From Nitrincola salilacus (GTDB lineage Bacteria; Pseudomonadota; Gammaproteobacteria; Pseudomonadales; Balneatricaceae), in contig NZ_CP176580.1 of NCBI RefSeq assembly GCF_046271865.1, positions 3,782,001-3,846,000 of the forward strand: 64,000 nucleotides of DNA, read 5' to 3'. Positions 33,174 to 41,885 of this stretch are shown here, in pieces (position 1 is the first letter of the stretch; each line of letters begins with the position of its first letter). Position numbers and translations under genes: made by a program. The notes beneath the pieces are model-generated. The model saw nothing but the letters and a program-made list of their open reading frames with translations. It ran no database searches and was not told where the DNA came from.

Positions 33174-34524
33174 GGTTAAGCTTTTTGAGCTGACCTTCAT
33201 ACGCCATACCAAATTCCTTGATAAAAAATCCCTGCAGATCATCCGACATGCTTGCCTTCAAGGTTTCATGGAACTCTTTGTACTCTTCCCAGCAATTCAC
33301 CTTCTTCATACCTGGCAACCCAGTAAAATGACGCGGCTTGCGCTGAAACTGTTGCTCTAATGACTCTGGATCAAGGCGATTCAGCAACTTGAACAACGAC
33401 TCCTGCACACCTGACATCATGGCTAACTGATGCGCTTGTATGTCGGCATAACTTTCTTCAATGGCTTTATTTCCCGACTGATAGGCCTGCCCTTCTGAAA
33501 ACAGAATGATGTTCAAGGCCTCACGGCCCGTCGGGGAAAACTTGAATGGGTTGTTATCCGTCGGTTGTATCATGGTCTGCTGCAAACGGAACTCGCCCTT
33601 AACCAGTGAGCGCGTTGTCAAAGCCTGAATCATGCCATTGGCAAAGGTCTTGAGCAGCAAGCCAAGTCGATCAGCCAGCATCGGAGCGTCTTTAACCAGG
33701 GATGGGTCAAGACCGGCAGTCAGCAGAATCCGCTTTAACAGATCCGTTTCGGATAATGCATCAGCATCAGCGTTTACAGTAGGCACAACCGTAGCCACCG
33801 ATTGTCGATTTTCAACATGCACGGATTTAAGTGGGACTGGATCGCTAACAGTTTCTTCTTCGACGTTTACAGTTGCTGGTGCTGGTGCTGGTGCTGGTGC
33901 AAATACATCTGATCTGTCTTCAGGCGGCTCTGGAATATCCCGGGATTCCTTCGGTTCGAGACCATCAGAATCCATCGTCAGGAACCAGTCATCCGGTAAT
34001 ACGGGCTGAAGCTCAGGCAGGGGTTTGGATCGAGACGTCATCAAGCTGACGCGCTCAGGACTCAGATGATCATCAGAGGTTTTAATGGCCGACGAAGTAG
34101 AGACAGCTGACGCTGAAGAGGTATCAGCTAATGCAGTAGCAAGGCCGCCAGCGGTGTATCCATCTGAATGAAAGACACTGGTACTCGACTCACCATAGGG
34201 TAACTGATCAATCGATACACTGATTTGATAATCACCAATACGAATCAGAGAACCATGCTTCAGTACAGCGCTGCGACCACGCCCCAGCGGAGTCTCCTGG
34301 CTGTCTAAATAAACACCATTGGTACTCAGATCAGTAATGATAAAGCTGTCATTCTTGCGACTGACAATGCAATGTTTGCCGGATAGGTGCAGATTGTCAT
34401 CTGGGAGAACCCAGTGGTTATCACTCCCTCGTCCGATCGAGAGCAGCTCGTTTTCCAACTGGATTGAACATCTGTCTTTCAGCTGCGATTGCTGTTCGCT
34501 GATAACTGTCAGCTCCATCAGCAT
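33163..34524 (-). CDS. tagH: FHA-domain T6SS protein (Fha/TagH)
   Basis: 453 residues. The N-terminal FHA domain (about 20-100) shows ENELLSIGRGSDNHWVLPDD, the Ser/His of LSGKHCIVSRK and DLSTNGVYLD, the phosphothreonine-binding loops. A variable acidic and Ala-Pro spacer (with an APAPAPAPA run near 215) precedes the TagH C-terminal domain (about 260-450: RLGLLLKTFANGMIQALTTRS, NPFKFSPTGREAL). It reads threonine phosphorylation and promotes assembly. It is the first gene of the T6SS operon; the ribosome site is AAAGGAGTTCAAG before ATG. Confidence 0.94.
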   Translation of the reverse strand: MLMELTVISEQQSQLKDRCSIQLENELLSIGRGSDNHWVLPDDNLHLSGKHCIVSRKNDSFIITDLSTNGVYLDSQETPLGRGRSAVLKHGSLIRIGDYQISVSIDQLPYGESSTSVFHSDGYTAGGLATALADTSSASAVSTSSAIKTSDDHLSPERVSLMTSRSKPLPELQPVLPDDWFLTMDSDGLEPKESRDIPEPPEDRSDVFAPAPAPAPATVNVEEETVSDPVPLKSVHVENRQSVATVVPTVNADADALSETDLLKRILLTAGLDPSLVKDAPMLADRLGLLLKTFANGMIQALTTRSLVKGEFRLQQTMIQPTDNNPFKFSPTGREALNIILFSEGQAYQSGNKAIEESYADIQAHQLAMMSGVQESLFKLLNRLDPESLEQQFQRKPRHFTGLPGMKKVNCWEEYKEFHETLKASMSDDLQGFFIKEFGMAYEGQLKKLNHEA

Positions 34525-34760
34525 CTTGAACTCCTTTCAAGGTCCATTCACGCCTGCAACTCCGCAGACTTTATCTTACCCACACGTCCGACATGCTACC
34601 TGAACGGTCAGCATGTGCGCATGTGCGATGGCGGGGGGATTCTAACATCCCTTACCCTCCCTTTGGCAAATATAAATTGATCAATTTCATGGTTCATAGT
34701 ATCGGACAGGGGAGGTAGTAACGCGTCGCCATGGACATCGCTATGCCACCACCTCATTTC
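34525..34760 (-). promoter_or_regulatory. Upstream region of the T6SS operon with 8-bp direct repeat
   Basis: No gene is seen between fha and the hairpin at 34807. This interval should hold the operon promoter. GCATGTGC is repeated back to back at 34611-34618 and 34619-34626. On the minus strand a possible -35 TTGCCA and an AT-rich -10-like TTAGAAT lie just upstream of the repeat with 18-bp spacing. I see no convincing -24/-12 sigma-54 site. The repeat could be a regulator site or part of the leader. Confidence 0.35.
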
Positions 34761-34806
34761 AGTGATGCATCCTCTCATATGCGGTTTGGATTGTTGGTGA
34801 AGTCAT

Positions 34807-34834
34807 ACAGGGCACCCATGATCGGGTGCTCTGT
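34807..34834 (-). terminator. Hairpin downstream of hglS
   Basis: ACAGGGCACCC (34807-34817) and GGGTGCTCTGT (34824-34834) pair over 11 positions with one G-T pair and a 6-base loop. It begins 32 bp after the hglS stop on the minus strand. There is no U tract, so if it terminates it may need Rho or act as an mRNA end. It would separate hglS from the T6SS operon behind it. Confidence 0.45.
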
Positions 34835-34865
34835 AGCGATGCCGCTCAGCTCTAGCTTTCCTTGC

Positions 34866-36308
34866 TCAAGCCGCGACAAACAATTCAGCAAGCCCCAACT
34901 GCTCGGCGCACACCTGCAATGAATTCTGCTGCGCATCCTGATAAAGTTCCAACTCATTCAGTACCGAGCTTCCGAGTGCATGCTGGAACTGAGCCTGACT
35001 GGAGCGCGCACGATACTCTTCGCGCAGATCATCACCCAGGTTTGACTGAAAAATTCCCGCAGCACTGACTGGCAAAAAATCTTCATACACCAACGGATCG
35101 AAGCGGATATAGCCCACCTGAATCAGTCCGTCCAATGTATCTGAAGCTTCGATATTATCGCGATTGGCCAGCCCCAGCTCTGTCACACTATAGCGAAACC
35201 AGGCCAGCTCCTGCTGACGCAGCATCTCATAATCATCGGGGAAGGCAGCAAACACCGAAGCCAGCACTTCGGCATATTCATCGGCATTGCCTTCGTGCGG
35301 CGCACCACCGATCACATCACGCACCTGAGCCAGCAACTGATCATACAGAGCCCGGCCTTTTTCAGTCAGCGCCGCACCGCGCTGCTCAATTTCACCAAAA
35401 CGTGCCGTGTGCTTGCCTGCCTGCAACCGCCCTTCTTCATCGACAAAGGAGACCTCCTCCTGCAGCGCTTTGAAGCTGGTCTGGCGCAACAAAATCGGAC
35501 ACTTACGTGATGGTGGTCCCTCAATGACAGCCTTGGGCTTGATACCACGCGATGGCATATGTGCTTGAACACTATCGATATCCAGCGTTCTCGGTGTCAG
35601 GTGATTGATATGAGGACCCTTGAATGCCACTACATCTGCGATCAGGCGATGCTGCTGATTCAGACGCTCATACAGCTCGGCACTCACTGTCGCCTGCTGG
35701 TGCCAACGGAAGGTTTCCAGTGCCTCAGACACGAAACATTCGGCATCCTCCGCACTCAGCCCACCCGCCTGCTCACACTGCTCGATCAGCGCCAGCGCGC
35801 CTGGGGTGAAAATCTGCCGGCGCTTGAGTGTCTCGCTTGCCAGCTCACGCAGATCACTATCCTCTATCAACTCAAGACGCAGGAGTGATGTGAAGACACG
35901 GAAGGGGTTCTGCTGTAACGATGTTTCATTCACCGGGCGAAAAGCGGTTGAATGAACCGGAACGCCGGCAGTAGAAAGATCATAATAGCCGACCGGATAC
36001 ATCCCCATAACAGCAAACAACCGACGCAGAGTGGCCAGTTCTTCTGCTGTTCCGACACGTATCGCACCATGGCGTTCCGCATCAATGCGCGGCAACTCTC
36101 CAGTACTGATCAGGCTTTCTGTCAGTGAAGGGGCTCGCTCCAGCGCAACACGATTGGCATCGGCAACAAGCTCCAGCAGATCGCCATAAAGAGGCACTTC
36201 AGTCTTGTACAGAGTCGACATGGCACTGGCAAAGCGCGCTCTGATCAGATCAGGACTGACGAATCCAGAGTTGGAGGATTGGGTACTGGAAGTAGAAGAT
36301 ACAGTCAT
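34866..36308 (-). CDS. hglS: 2-oxoadipate dioxygenase/decarboxylase HglS (YdcJ, DUF1338)
   Basis: About 480 residues aligning with E. coli YdcJ in block after block: YGDLLELVADANR, ERHGAIRVGTAEELATLRRLFA, MGMYPVGYYDLS, AFRPV, NPFRVFTSLLRLELIE, KGPHINHLTPRTLDID, EGPPSRKCPILLRQTSFKAL and EDFLPVSAAGIFQSNLG. HglS is an iron enzyme of the VOC-like fold that converts 2-oxoadipate to D-2-hydroxyglutarate in lysine catabolism; the His of ERHGAIR and of HINH are candidate metal ligands. The ATG at 36308 is favoured, though in-frame starts lie upstream to 36335. Confidence 0.9.
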   Translation of the reverse strand: MTVSSTSSTQSSNSGFVSPDLIRARFASAMSTLYKTEVPLYGDLLELVADANRVALERAPSLTESLISTGELPRIDAERHGAIRVGTAEELATLRRLFAVMGMYPVGYYDLSTAGVPVHSTAFRPVNETSLQQNPFRVFTSLLRLELIEDSDLRELASETLKRRQIFTPGALALIEQCEQAGGLSAEDAECFVSEALETFRWHQQATVSAELYERLNQQHRLIADVVAFKGPHINHLTPRTLDIDSVQAHMPSRGIKPKAVIEGPPSRKCPILLRQTSFKALQEEVSFVDEEGRLQAGKHTARFGEIEQRGAALTEKGRALYDQLLAQVRDVIGGAPHEGNADEYAEVLASVFAAFPDDYEMLRQQELAWFRYSVTELGLANRDNIEASDTLDGLIQVGYIRFDPLVYEDFLPVSAAGIFQSNLGDDLREEYRARSSQAQFQHALGSSVLNELELYQDAQQNSLQVCAEQLGLAELFVAA

Positions 36309-36488
36309 GGTGAATCTCTGGCTCATGTCCGACACAACTTACAGATGCATCAGACGATAGTTAGGGTTTCATGATCTCACGGATCAACAGGGTGCTATGA
36401 AACCAGTTAGAAGAGCCAGGTTCAAACGAAAAAAAATGGACTTATCATTCCATAAAGTTATGAACTACGATTTAAATAGATTCTCCAT

Positions 36489-37388
36489 TCAATGTCGACC
36501 AACCCCGTCACGCGCTAAAATCCAGGTGATAAAATTCTTTATTTTAGGGACTTCACCTGCATTTTCAGGAAACGCCAGATAGTGTGCACCACTACTGGGC
36601 ATAGCATTCCCCCAGGGAATGACGAGTTTCCCCTCCTCCAGCTCCTGAGCAACCAGGTAGCGCGGCACCATGGCCACACCAAGACGAGCCTGAGCGGCAC
36701 AGATACACATGTAGAAGGTTTCAAAGCGCGGCCCCTGATAGCTCTGCTGCATCTGCAGACCTTGATACTGAAACCACTCCTGCCAAACTTCTGGGCGTGA
36801 CGTACACTGAAGTAGCGTCAGGCTCTCATTTTGCAGTGCCTCTTCGATGCTCTCGGCAAGGCTCAACCCGGGAGCACAGACTGGCACCACCTCTTCACCA
36901 AACAATTCAATACAGGTCGCGCCCGGCCAACTGCCCTGACCAAAAAAGAACAGAATATCCGCTTTACCCTGCTGCAGATCAAAAGGATCCAGCTGATTCA
37001 GGATATCCAGATGTATATTGGGATGCTGATCATTGAACCCCTGTAGCTGCGGAATCAGCCAGCGTGCACCAAAGGTGGGTTGAGTCGCTACCTTCAGTAC
37101 CTGGGTCTCACTGCCGTAGGAGAGGATATAACGCGATGCACTCTCGACCTGATTCAATATCCGGTTCACCTCAGCAAGATAAAGCACACCGGCAGGCGTC
37201 AGCTTAAGATGACGCCGAGCGCGACTGAACAACTGATGCTGCAGCAATTCCTCCAACTGCGCCACCTGTTTGCTGACCGCACTCTGCGTCAGAAACAGCT
37301 CATCTGCCGCACGGGTGAAGCTGAGGTGGCGAGCCACCGCCTCAAAGCACTGCAAGGCTGTAGTGGATGGCAAAATGGGTCGTGTCAT
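36489..37388 (-). CDS. LysR-family transcriptional regulator (GcvA-like)
   Basis: About 299 residues. The N-terminal winged helix reads LQCFEAVARHLSFTRAADEL and LTQSAVSKQVAQLEELL, the LysR signature. The effector domain follows from about 90. It precedes hglS on the same strand with a 180-bp gap and may control it, but this is only positional. The gap 36309-36488 shows no gene. Confidence 0.88.
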   Translation of the reverse strand: MTRPILPSTTALQCFEAVARHLSFTRAADELFLTQSAVSKQVAQLEELLQHQLFSRARRHLKLTPAGVLYLAEVNRILNQVESASRYILSYGSETQVLKVATQPTFGARWLIPQLQGFNDQHPNIHLDILNQLDPFDLQQGKADILFFFGQGSWPGATCIELFGEEVVPVCAPGLSLAESIEEALQNESLTLLQCTSRPEVWQEWFQYQGLQMQQSYQGPRFETFYMCICAAQARLGVAMVPRYLVAQELEEGKLVIPWGNAMPSSGAHYLAFPENAGEVPKIKNFITWILARDGVGRH

Positions 37389-37547
37389 GTGCAATCGTAT
37401 CCTTGTTGATCAATTTCCGCCCGACTCAAACAAGCCCACCCCGTTGTGCTCAGCTATTATGATATTTTTCGTGTGGCAATTAACCCCAAGTCAGCATGTT
37501 TTTCTAGCATGACTGGCACAAATGATCAATCAGCGGTCTCATGGCAG

Positions 37548-37582
37548 TATACTTAACACCAATTTTGAGCACCCGTGCTCAA
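37548..37582 (+). promoter_or_regulatory. Probable -10 element and palindromic operator before ABC genes
   Basis: TATACT (37548-37553) is a good -10 element. Twelve bases further, TTGAGCAC-CC-GTGCTCAA (37565-37582) is a perfect 8+8 bp inverted repeat located between the expected transcription start and the ribosome site of the ABC ATPase gene. This is a typical position for a repressor operator, or it could form a 5' mRNA hairpin. Confidence 0.5.
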
Positions 37583-37602
37583 ATGCAACTTATGGAGGAG
37601 AG

Positions 37603-38529
37603 ATGCAACCCATTATTCAGGTTAAACAGCTCAACAAAATCTACCCCGGTGGCTTTCAGGCATTGAAAAATATCGACCTGGAAATCAGGCGCGGTGAAAT
37701 TTTTGCGCTGCTCGGTCCCAACGGCGCCGGAAAGACCACGCTGATCAGTGTGATCTGCGGTATCGTCAACCCGGGCGAAGGCCAAGTGTTGGTCGATGGC
37801 ATGGATATTGTCAGAGACTACAGACAGGCACGCCAGCGCATTGGTCTGGTCCCTCAGGAGCTGTCAGTCAGTATTTTCGAGACCGTCTGGGATACCGTCA
37901 CCTTCAGCCGCGGCCTGTTCGGCAAACCGCGTGACTCTGCGTATCTTGAGCAACTGCTGCGCGATCTATCCCTGTGGGACAAGCGCAACAACAAGATCAT
38001 CACTTTGTCGGGCGGTATGAAGCGTCGCGTACTGATCGCCAAGGCACTGTCGCATCAACCCGACATACTGTTTCTGGATGAGCCGACAGCCGGGGTCGAT
38101 GTCGAGCTGCGCCGGGATATGTGGCAGATGATCCGACGCCTTCGTGACAGTGGCGTCACCATCATTCTGACCACCCACTATATTGAGGAGGCTGAGGATA
38201 TGGCCGACCGCATTGGAGTGATCAACAAGGGTGAAATCGTGCTGGTGGAGGATAAAAACAGCCTGATGCAGAAACTGGGTAAGAAGCAACTGACCCTGCA
38301 GCTGCAGCACCCCCTGCCGACAATCCCTGCAGAGCTGCATAATTACAGCTTGCAGCTATCAGAGGATCAGTACCAGTTGATTTTCAGTTATGACTCCGAC
38401 AGTGAGCATAAGGTGATCGTCAATCTGCTGCGCAAGCTTGAGGATCTGGAGATCGAGTTCACCGATCTGCACACCACTCAGAGTTCACTGGAAGATATCT
38501 TTGTCGGCCTGCTGGAGGAAACAGCATGA
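37603..38529 (+). CDS. ABC-2 type exporter, ATP-binding protein (YadG-like)
   Basis: 308 residues with Walker A GPNGAGKTT, signature LSGGMKRRVLIAKAL, Walker B ILFLDEPTAGVD and switch His in LTTHYIEEAEDMADRIG. It resembles E. coli YadG. The ATG at 37603 has GGAGGAGAG just upstream; an in-frame ATG at 37522 would add 27 residues with no ribosome site. The gene overlaps the permease by 4 bp (ATGA). Substrate cannot be told from sequence. Confidence 0.9.
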   Translation: MQPIIQVKQLNKIYPGGFQALKNIDLEIRRGEIFALLGPNGAGKTTLISVICGIVNPGEGQVLVDGMDIVRDYRQARQRIGLVPQELSVSIFETVWDTVTFSRGLFGKPRDSAYLEQLLRDLSLWDKRNNKIITLSGGMKRRVLIAKALSHQPDILFLDEPTAGVDVELRRDMWQMIRRLRDSGVTIILTTHYIEEAEDMADRIGVINKGEIVLVEDKNSLMQKLGKKQLTLQLQHPLPTIPAELHNYSLQLSEDQYQLIFSYDSDSEHKVIVNLLRKLEDLEIEFTDLHTTQSSLEDIFVGLLEETA

Positions 38530-39287
38530 ACATCTACGCTATCAAGGCGATCTATCTTTTCGAACTGGCGCGCACCTGGCGTACGCTGATGCAGAGCATC
38601 GCATCCCCTGTTCTGTCGACATCGCTCTACTTCATCGTCTTCGGCTCGGCCATTGGCTCGCGCATGGTAGCGATCGACGGGATCAGCTATGGAGCCTTTA
38701 TCGTGCCGGGCCTGATCATGCTGACGGTGCTGACCGAGAGCACCTCCAATGCATCCTTCGGTATCTATATGCCGAAATTCTCGGGCACGATCTACGAGAT
38801 ACTGTCAGCACCTGTATCGGCAATCGAAATCGTGATGGGGTATGTGGGAGCAGCCGCCACCAAGTCGCTGTTGCTGGGCTTGATCATACTCGCCACGGCA
38901 CGCATCTTTGTCGACTACTCCATCGCGCACCCCTTCTGGATGCTGGGCTTTTTGATTCTGACTGCCATTACCTTCAGTCTTTTCGGCTTTATCATCGGTG
39001 TCATGGCAAACAGCTTTGAACAGCTGCAGATCGTGCCGATGATGGTGATCATGCCGCTGACCTTTCTCGGGGGCAGCTTCTATTCCATCAGCATGCTGCC
39101 GCCCGTCTGGCAGACCATCACTCTGTTCAATCCCGTGGTGTATCTGATCAGCGGTTTCCGCTGGAGTTTCTATGGTGTAGCGGATGTCAATGTCGGACTG
39201 AGCCTGGGCATGATTCTGTTGTTCATGCTGACCTGCGTGGGCATCATCGGCTGGATCTTCAGAACCGGCTACAAAGTGAAGGTGTAA
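38526..39287 (+). CDS. ABC-2 type exporter, permease (YadH-like)
   Basis: 253 residues with six hydrophobic segments and the ABC-2 signature (SFGIYMPKFSGTIYEILSAPVSAIEIVMG; FLGGSFYSISMLPPVWQTI; FNPVVYLISGFRW). It pairs with the preceding ATPase as a YadGH-type exporter. A strong bidirectional terminator follows 29 bp downstream. Confidence 0.9.
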   Translation: MNIYAIKAIYLFELARTWRTLMQSIASPVLSTSLYFIVFGSAIGSRMVAIDGISYGAFIVPGLIMLTVLTESTSNASFGIYMPKFSGTIYEILSAPVSAIEIVMGYVGAAATKSLLLGLIILATARIFVDYSIAHPFWMLGFLILTAITFSLFGFIIGVMANSFEQLQIVPMMVIMPLTFLGGSFYSISMLPPVWQTITLFNPVVYLISGFRWSFYGVADVNVGLSLGMILLFMLTCVGIIGWIFRTGYKVKV

Positions 39288-39315
39288 ATCCTGTTTGGGT
39301 CTGAACACCCAACGT

Positions 39316-39347
39316 AAAAAAGGCCGGGCAAATTGCCGGCCTTTTTT
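39316..39347. terminator. Bidirectional rho-independent terminator
   Basis: AAAAAAGGCCGG and CCGGCCTTTTTT flank a short loop, giving a GC-rich stem with A/T tracts on both sides. It lies between the convergent ABC permease gene and the DMT permease gene and can end transcription from both. Confidence 0.88.
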
Positions 39348-39359
39348 GTGCACGATCAC

Positions 39360-40256
39360 TCAGGTAGCACTGGAGCTCTTCGCTCCCGGGGTCGGTCGCA
39401 GCAGCATGCGGGTACGCCGACGCTCCTGCAATCCGATCAGCACCAGCGGCCCGACAATCATCACCGATCCTGCAATAAACCAGATATCCGGCAACTCCTG
39501 GAACCAGAGCCAGCCGACCGCCAGAGCTGACAACAGACCCGTGTATTCAGCGCTGGTGACCTGATTGGCTGGCACATGGCGATACGCCAGCAACACGGTC
39601 ATATGGTAGGCCATGATGAACAGCGAAGAGCCTATTGCCGTCAACCACAGAGCCGGTACCCAGGCATGTCCTTCCCAGATCGCCAGTGCCAGACTGGCTG
39701 GCAGAACATAGATATGGCTGATGAACATGCTGTGCACCAGTGTCTGTTTTTTCGGCAGCTTACGGATCAGCACAGCGCCCGTGGCAAGTGAAAGCGCCAC
39801 GCCCAGTGCACTGAGGCTGGCCCAATTGATCTCAAGCGGCCTGAGAATAACGATGATGCCAAAAAAGCCGCTGACCACTGCTACCAGGGAGAGCGTGGTC
39901 AGCTTTTCACGGAAAAACACCACCGAAAAAACCATCACCAGCAAGGGTGCGCAATAGAAGAGCGCATTGGCCGTCGCCAGAGGAAGTGTGTTCAGCGCAA
40001 TAATCATGCAGTAAATGCCGAACAGACTCAGATGCGAGCGCACCAGATGTACCTTGCTACCGGCAAACAGGTTGTCTCGATCAATCTTGCCAATAAAAGG
40101 CAGCAGAAAACCCAGGGTGCAGAGCGCACGGATAAAGATGAACTGGAATACCGGAATATCGGCACCTTGCCATTTGATAATCGCATCTGAAAATACCGCC
40201 AGCGCGTTGCCGATGATCAGCAGAATAATGGCACTGGTGACTGTCTTGCCTGACAT
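39360..40256 (-). CDS. DMT-superfamily (EamA) transporter
   Basis: 298 residues with ten hydrophobic segments in two EamA repeats; LFYCAPLLVMVFSVVFFREKLT and TSAEYTGLLSALAVGWLWFQELP are the conserved repeat ends. It is transcribed divergently from a LysR regulator gene, the usual arrangement for a regulated exporter. Substrate unknown; many relatives export amino acids or metabolites. Confidence 0.9.
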   Translation of the reverse strand: MSGKTVTSAIILLIIGNALAVFSDAIIKWQGADIPVFQFIFIRALCTLGFLLPFIGKIDRDNLFAGSKVHLVRSHLSLFGIYCMIIALNTLPLATANALFYCAPLLVMVFSVVFFREKLTTLSLVAVVSGFFGIIVILRPLEINWASLSALGVALSLATGAVLIRKLPKKQTLVHSMFISHIYVLPASLALAIWEGHAWVPALWLTAIGSSLFIMAYHMTVLLAYRHVPANQVTSAEYTGLLSALAVGWLWFQELPDIWFIAGSVMIVGPLVLIGLQERRRTRMLLRPTPGAKSSSAT

Positions 40257-40292
40257 CTACGCCTCCAAAAAAATTGACCGATTGGTCTGATA

Positions 40293-40302
40293 AGTGATCA
40301 CT
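40293..40302. promoter_or_regulatory. Palindrome in divergent DMT/LysR intergenic region
   Basis: AGTGATCACT is a perfect 10-bp palindrome in the middle of the 108-bp gap between the divergent genes. A second inverted repeat, GACC-GATT-GGTC, lies 11 bp to its left, and TATAAT occurs further right. The pair of repeats is where a LysR-type dimer would be expected to bind. Confidence 0.4.
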
Positions 40303-40364
40303 ATAGACAGCGCTTTGTATCATGTATAATGATATTTTTAATCTTAGTATTAGTTATTTGAATA

Positions 40365-41312
40365 ATGAAACTACCTCCGTTGAAAGCCCTGCCCGTGTTT
40401 GAGGCGGTCGCCAGACTGAACAGCTTTTCGCGTGCCGCACAGGAGCTGCATATCAGCCAGAGTGCCGTAAGCCATCAGATTCGCTTGCTGGAGGATTATC
40501 TGGGCGAAGCGCTGTTTGTGCGCAACGGGCGCTATCTGAGCCTGACCGAAGAGGGCAAGAGTTACTTTGAAACCATCGCTTCGGCTCTGTCACAAATAGA
40601 GCGTGCCAGTGAGCAGTTACAAGGACATGAGGATATGCAGGTGCGGCTGGCTCTGTTCAGTTCCTTTGCAGTGCGCTGGCTGATTCCGCGCCTGCCGGGA
40701 CTACAGCGCCAGTATCCGCAGCTTAACCTGACGCTGGAGATGATGAGTGCCGAGCCCCAGTTGTCGGATCGCATATCAGACTGTTTCATCACTTTGCAGC
40801 ATGAGCAGCGTGGTTTCACATTCGATCTGATCTATTCCGAGCGCCTGTTTCCTGTCTGCAGCCGCACGCTCTGGCAACGTTTGTGTGCCGATCTTCTGCA
40901 GCAGGGACTCATCAGCAGCATGGAGCCGGAGAGCATCTCGGCTGAGCATCTTAAGCGCCTGCCGCTGCTGTCGACTTACAGTATTTTCGGAGAAAAGGGA
41001 GAGGATTGGCGACGCTGGTTTCAGGAGGCTGGCACCCACCTTCCCGAGTCGACGCGCTATCAGCATTTCAGCCATATGTTGTTGACGCTGGAAGCTGCCC
41101 GGCACCATCAGGGCATCGCGCTGACTAATGACTATATGTATATCCCGTCGGAAGACCATGATCTGGTGATGCTGCCGACACATATCATGAAAACCCATGA
41201 TCGCTTCTATGTCGCTTATAAAAGCAGCCGTCGTCAGGAGCCGGGGATACAAATTTTGCGCCGTTGGCTGAATGAGCAGGCGCGTGCGTCGGGCCTGCTG
41301 AGCCCGCACTGA
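40365..41312 (+). CDS. LysR-family transcriptional regulator (GcvA-like)
   Basis: 315 residues. The helix-turn-helix reads FEAVARLNSFSRAAQELHISQSA then VSHQIRLLEDYLGE, a GcvA-type pattern, followed by the substrate-binding domain (LFSSFAVRWLIPRLPGLQRQYP). It probably controls the divergent DMT transporter. The gene ends just before a 12-bp tandem repeat. Confidence 0.9.
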   Translation: MKLPPLKALPVFEAVARLNSFSRAAQELHISQSAVSHQIRLLEDYLGEALFVRNGRYLSLTEEGKSYFETIASALSQIERASEQLQGHEDMQVRLALFSSFAVRWLIPRLPGLQRQYPQLNLTLEMMSAEPQLSDRISDCFITLQHEQRGFTFDLIYSERLFPVCSRTLWQRLCADLLQQGLISSMEPESISAEHLKRLPLLSTYSIFGEKGEDWRRWFQEAGTHLPESTRYQHFSHMLLTLEAARHHQGIALTNDYMYIPSEDHDLVMLPTHIMKTHDRFYVAYKSSRRQEPGIQILRRWLNEQARASGLLSPH

Positions 41313-41360
41313 ACTCTTTGCCGTACTCTTTGTTGCACTCTTTACTGTACTCTTCTACTG
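41313..41360. repeat. Four imperfect 12-bp tandem repeats
   Basis: ACTCTTTGCCGT, ACTCTTTGTTGC, ACTCTTTACTGT and ACTCTTCTACTG follow one another from 41313 to 41360, between the LysR stop and the convergent STAS gene. The shared core is ACTCTT with a phase of exactly 12. The unit number may vary between strains. No function is apparent. Confidence 0.75.
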
Positions 41361-41378
41361 ATTATAGCTCAGGAGTCA

Positions 41379-41882
41379 TCACTCCTCTTTGTCACTGACA
41401 TCCTTGCGCAGCATATCCACCACCGGCTGAAACGCCACCCGATTAGCATCATTCAGATCCAGCAAAGCTTCATGCGCCCGCAGGATCATCCGTGCTTTAT
41501 CCAGCTCCGTATGATCCGCCTCATCAACAGCAGCAAAGGTGACCTGTTGATCGGTTGGCTGTGCCACCAGTTCGAACACCTGATCCAGATTGAGGTTAAT
41601 CAGTAGTTCATTCACTTCGGGATGAGTGCTGAACAGTGTCGGGCGCGGCAGGCCGCGGGACAAACAATGGCGCGCCAAGCTGGCCAGCAGACCAACATGC
41701 GTACTGTCCATGAAGCTCGCTTCGTTCAAATCAATCACCACCTGTGAGCAGGCTATCTCATCCTGCTTGAACAGCCGTTCAATCAGATCATCCAGACCGC
41801 TCGCAAGGGTGTAGCGCAACTCACCGCAGAGTTTGAAATAGCAGACGCCTTCATGGCGGGTAAAAAAAATCTGATCCTGCAT
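41379..41882 (-). CDS. STAS-domain anti-anti-sigma factor
   Basis: 167 residues. The first 110 form a STAS domain with the conserved VVIDLNEASFMDSTHVGLLA, whose Ser near residue 58 is the usual phosphorylation site. The remaining 55 residues are a helical extension (ELDKARMILRAHEALLDLND). It starts 3 bases after the stop of an SpoIIE-type phosphatase gene. The two probably form a partner-switching pair like HsbR/HsbA of Pseudomonas. Confidence 0.85.
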   Translation of the reverse strand: MQDQIFFTRHEGVCYFKLCGELRYTLASGLDDLIERLFKQDEIACSQVVIDLNEASFMDSTHVGLLASLARHCLSRGLPRPTLFSTHPEVNELLINLNLDQVFELVAQPTDQQVTFAAVDEADHTELDKARMILRAHEALLDLNDANRVAFQPVVDMLRKDVSDKEE

Positions 41883-41885
41883 GGC

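Noticed and set aside
33875..33905. GCTGGT repeat in fha as a phase-variable microsatellite
   Set aside because: The unit is 6 bases, so changes in number would only alter the Ala-Pro linker length and would not switch the gene off.
36397..36582. Small plus-strand frame opposite the end of the LysR gene
   Set aside because: It overlaps the LysR coding end antisense, has no ribosome site and its product is not recognisable.
41313..41360. 12-bp repeats as a CRISPR array
   Set aside because: Units are short, directly adjacent and imperfect, with no spacers and no cas genes nearby.
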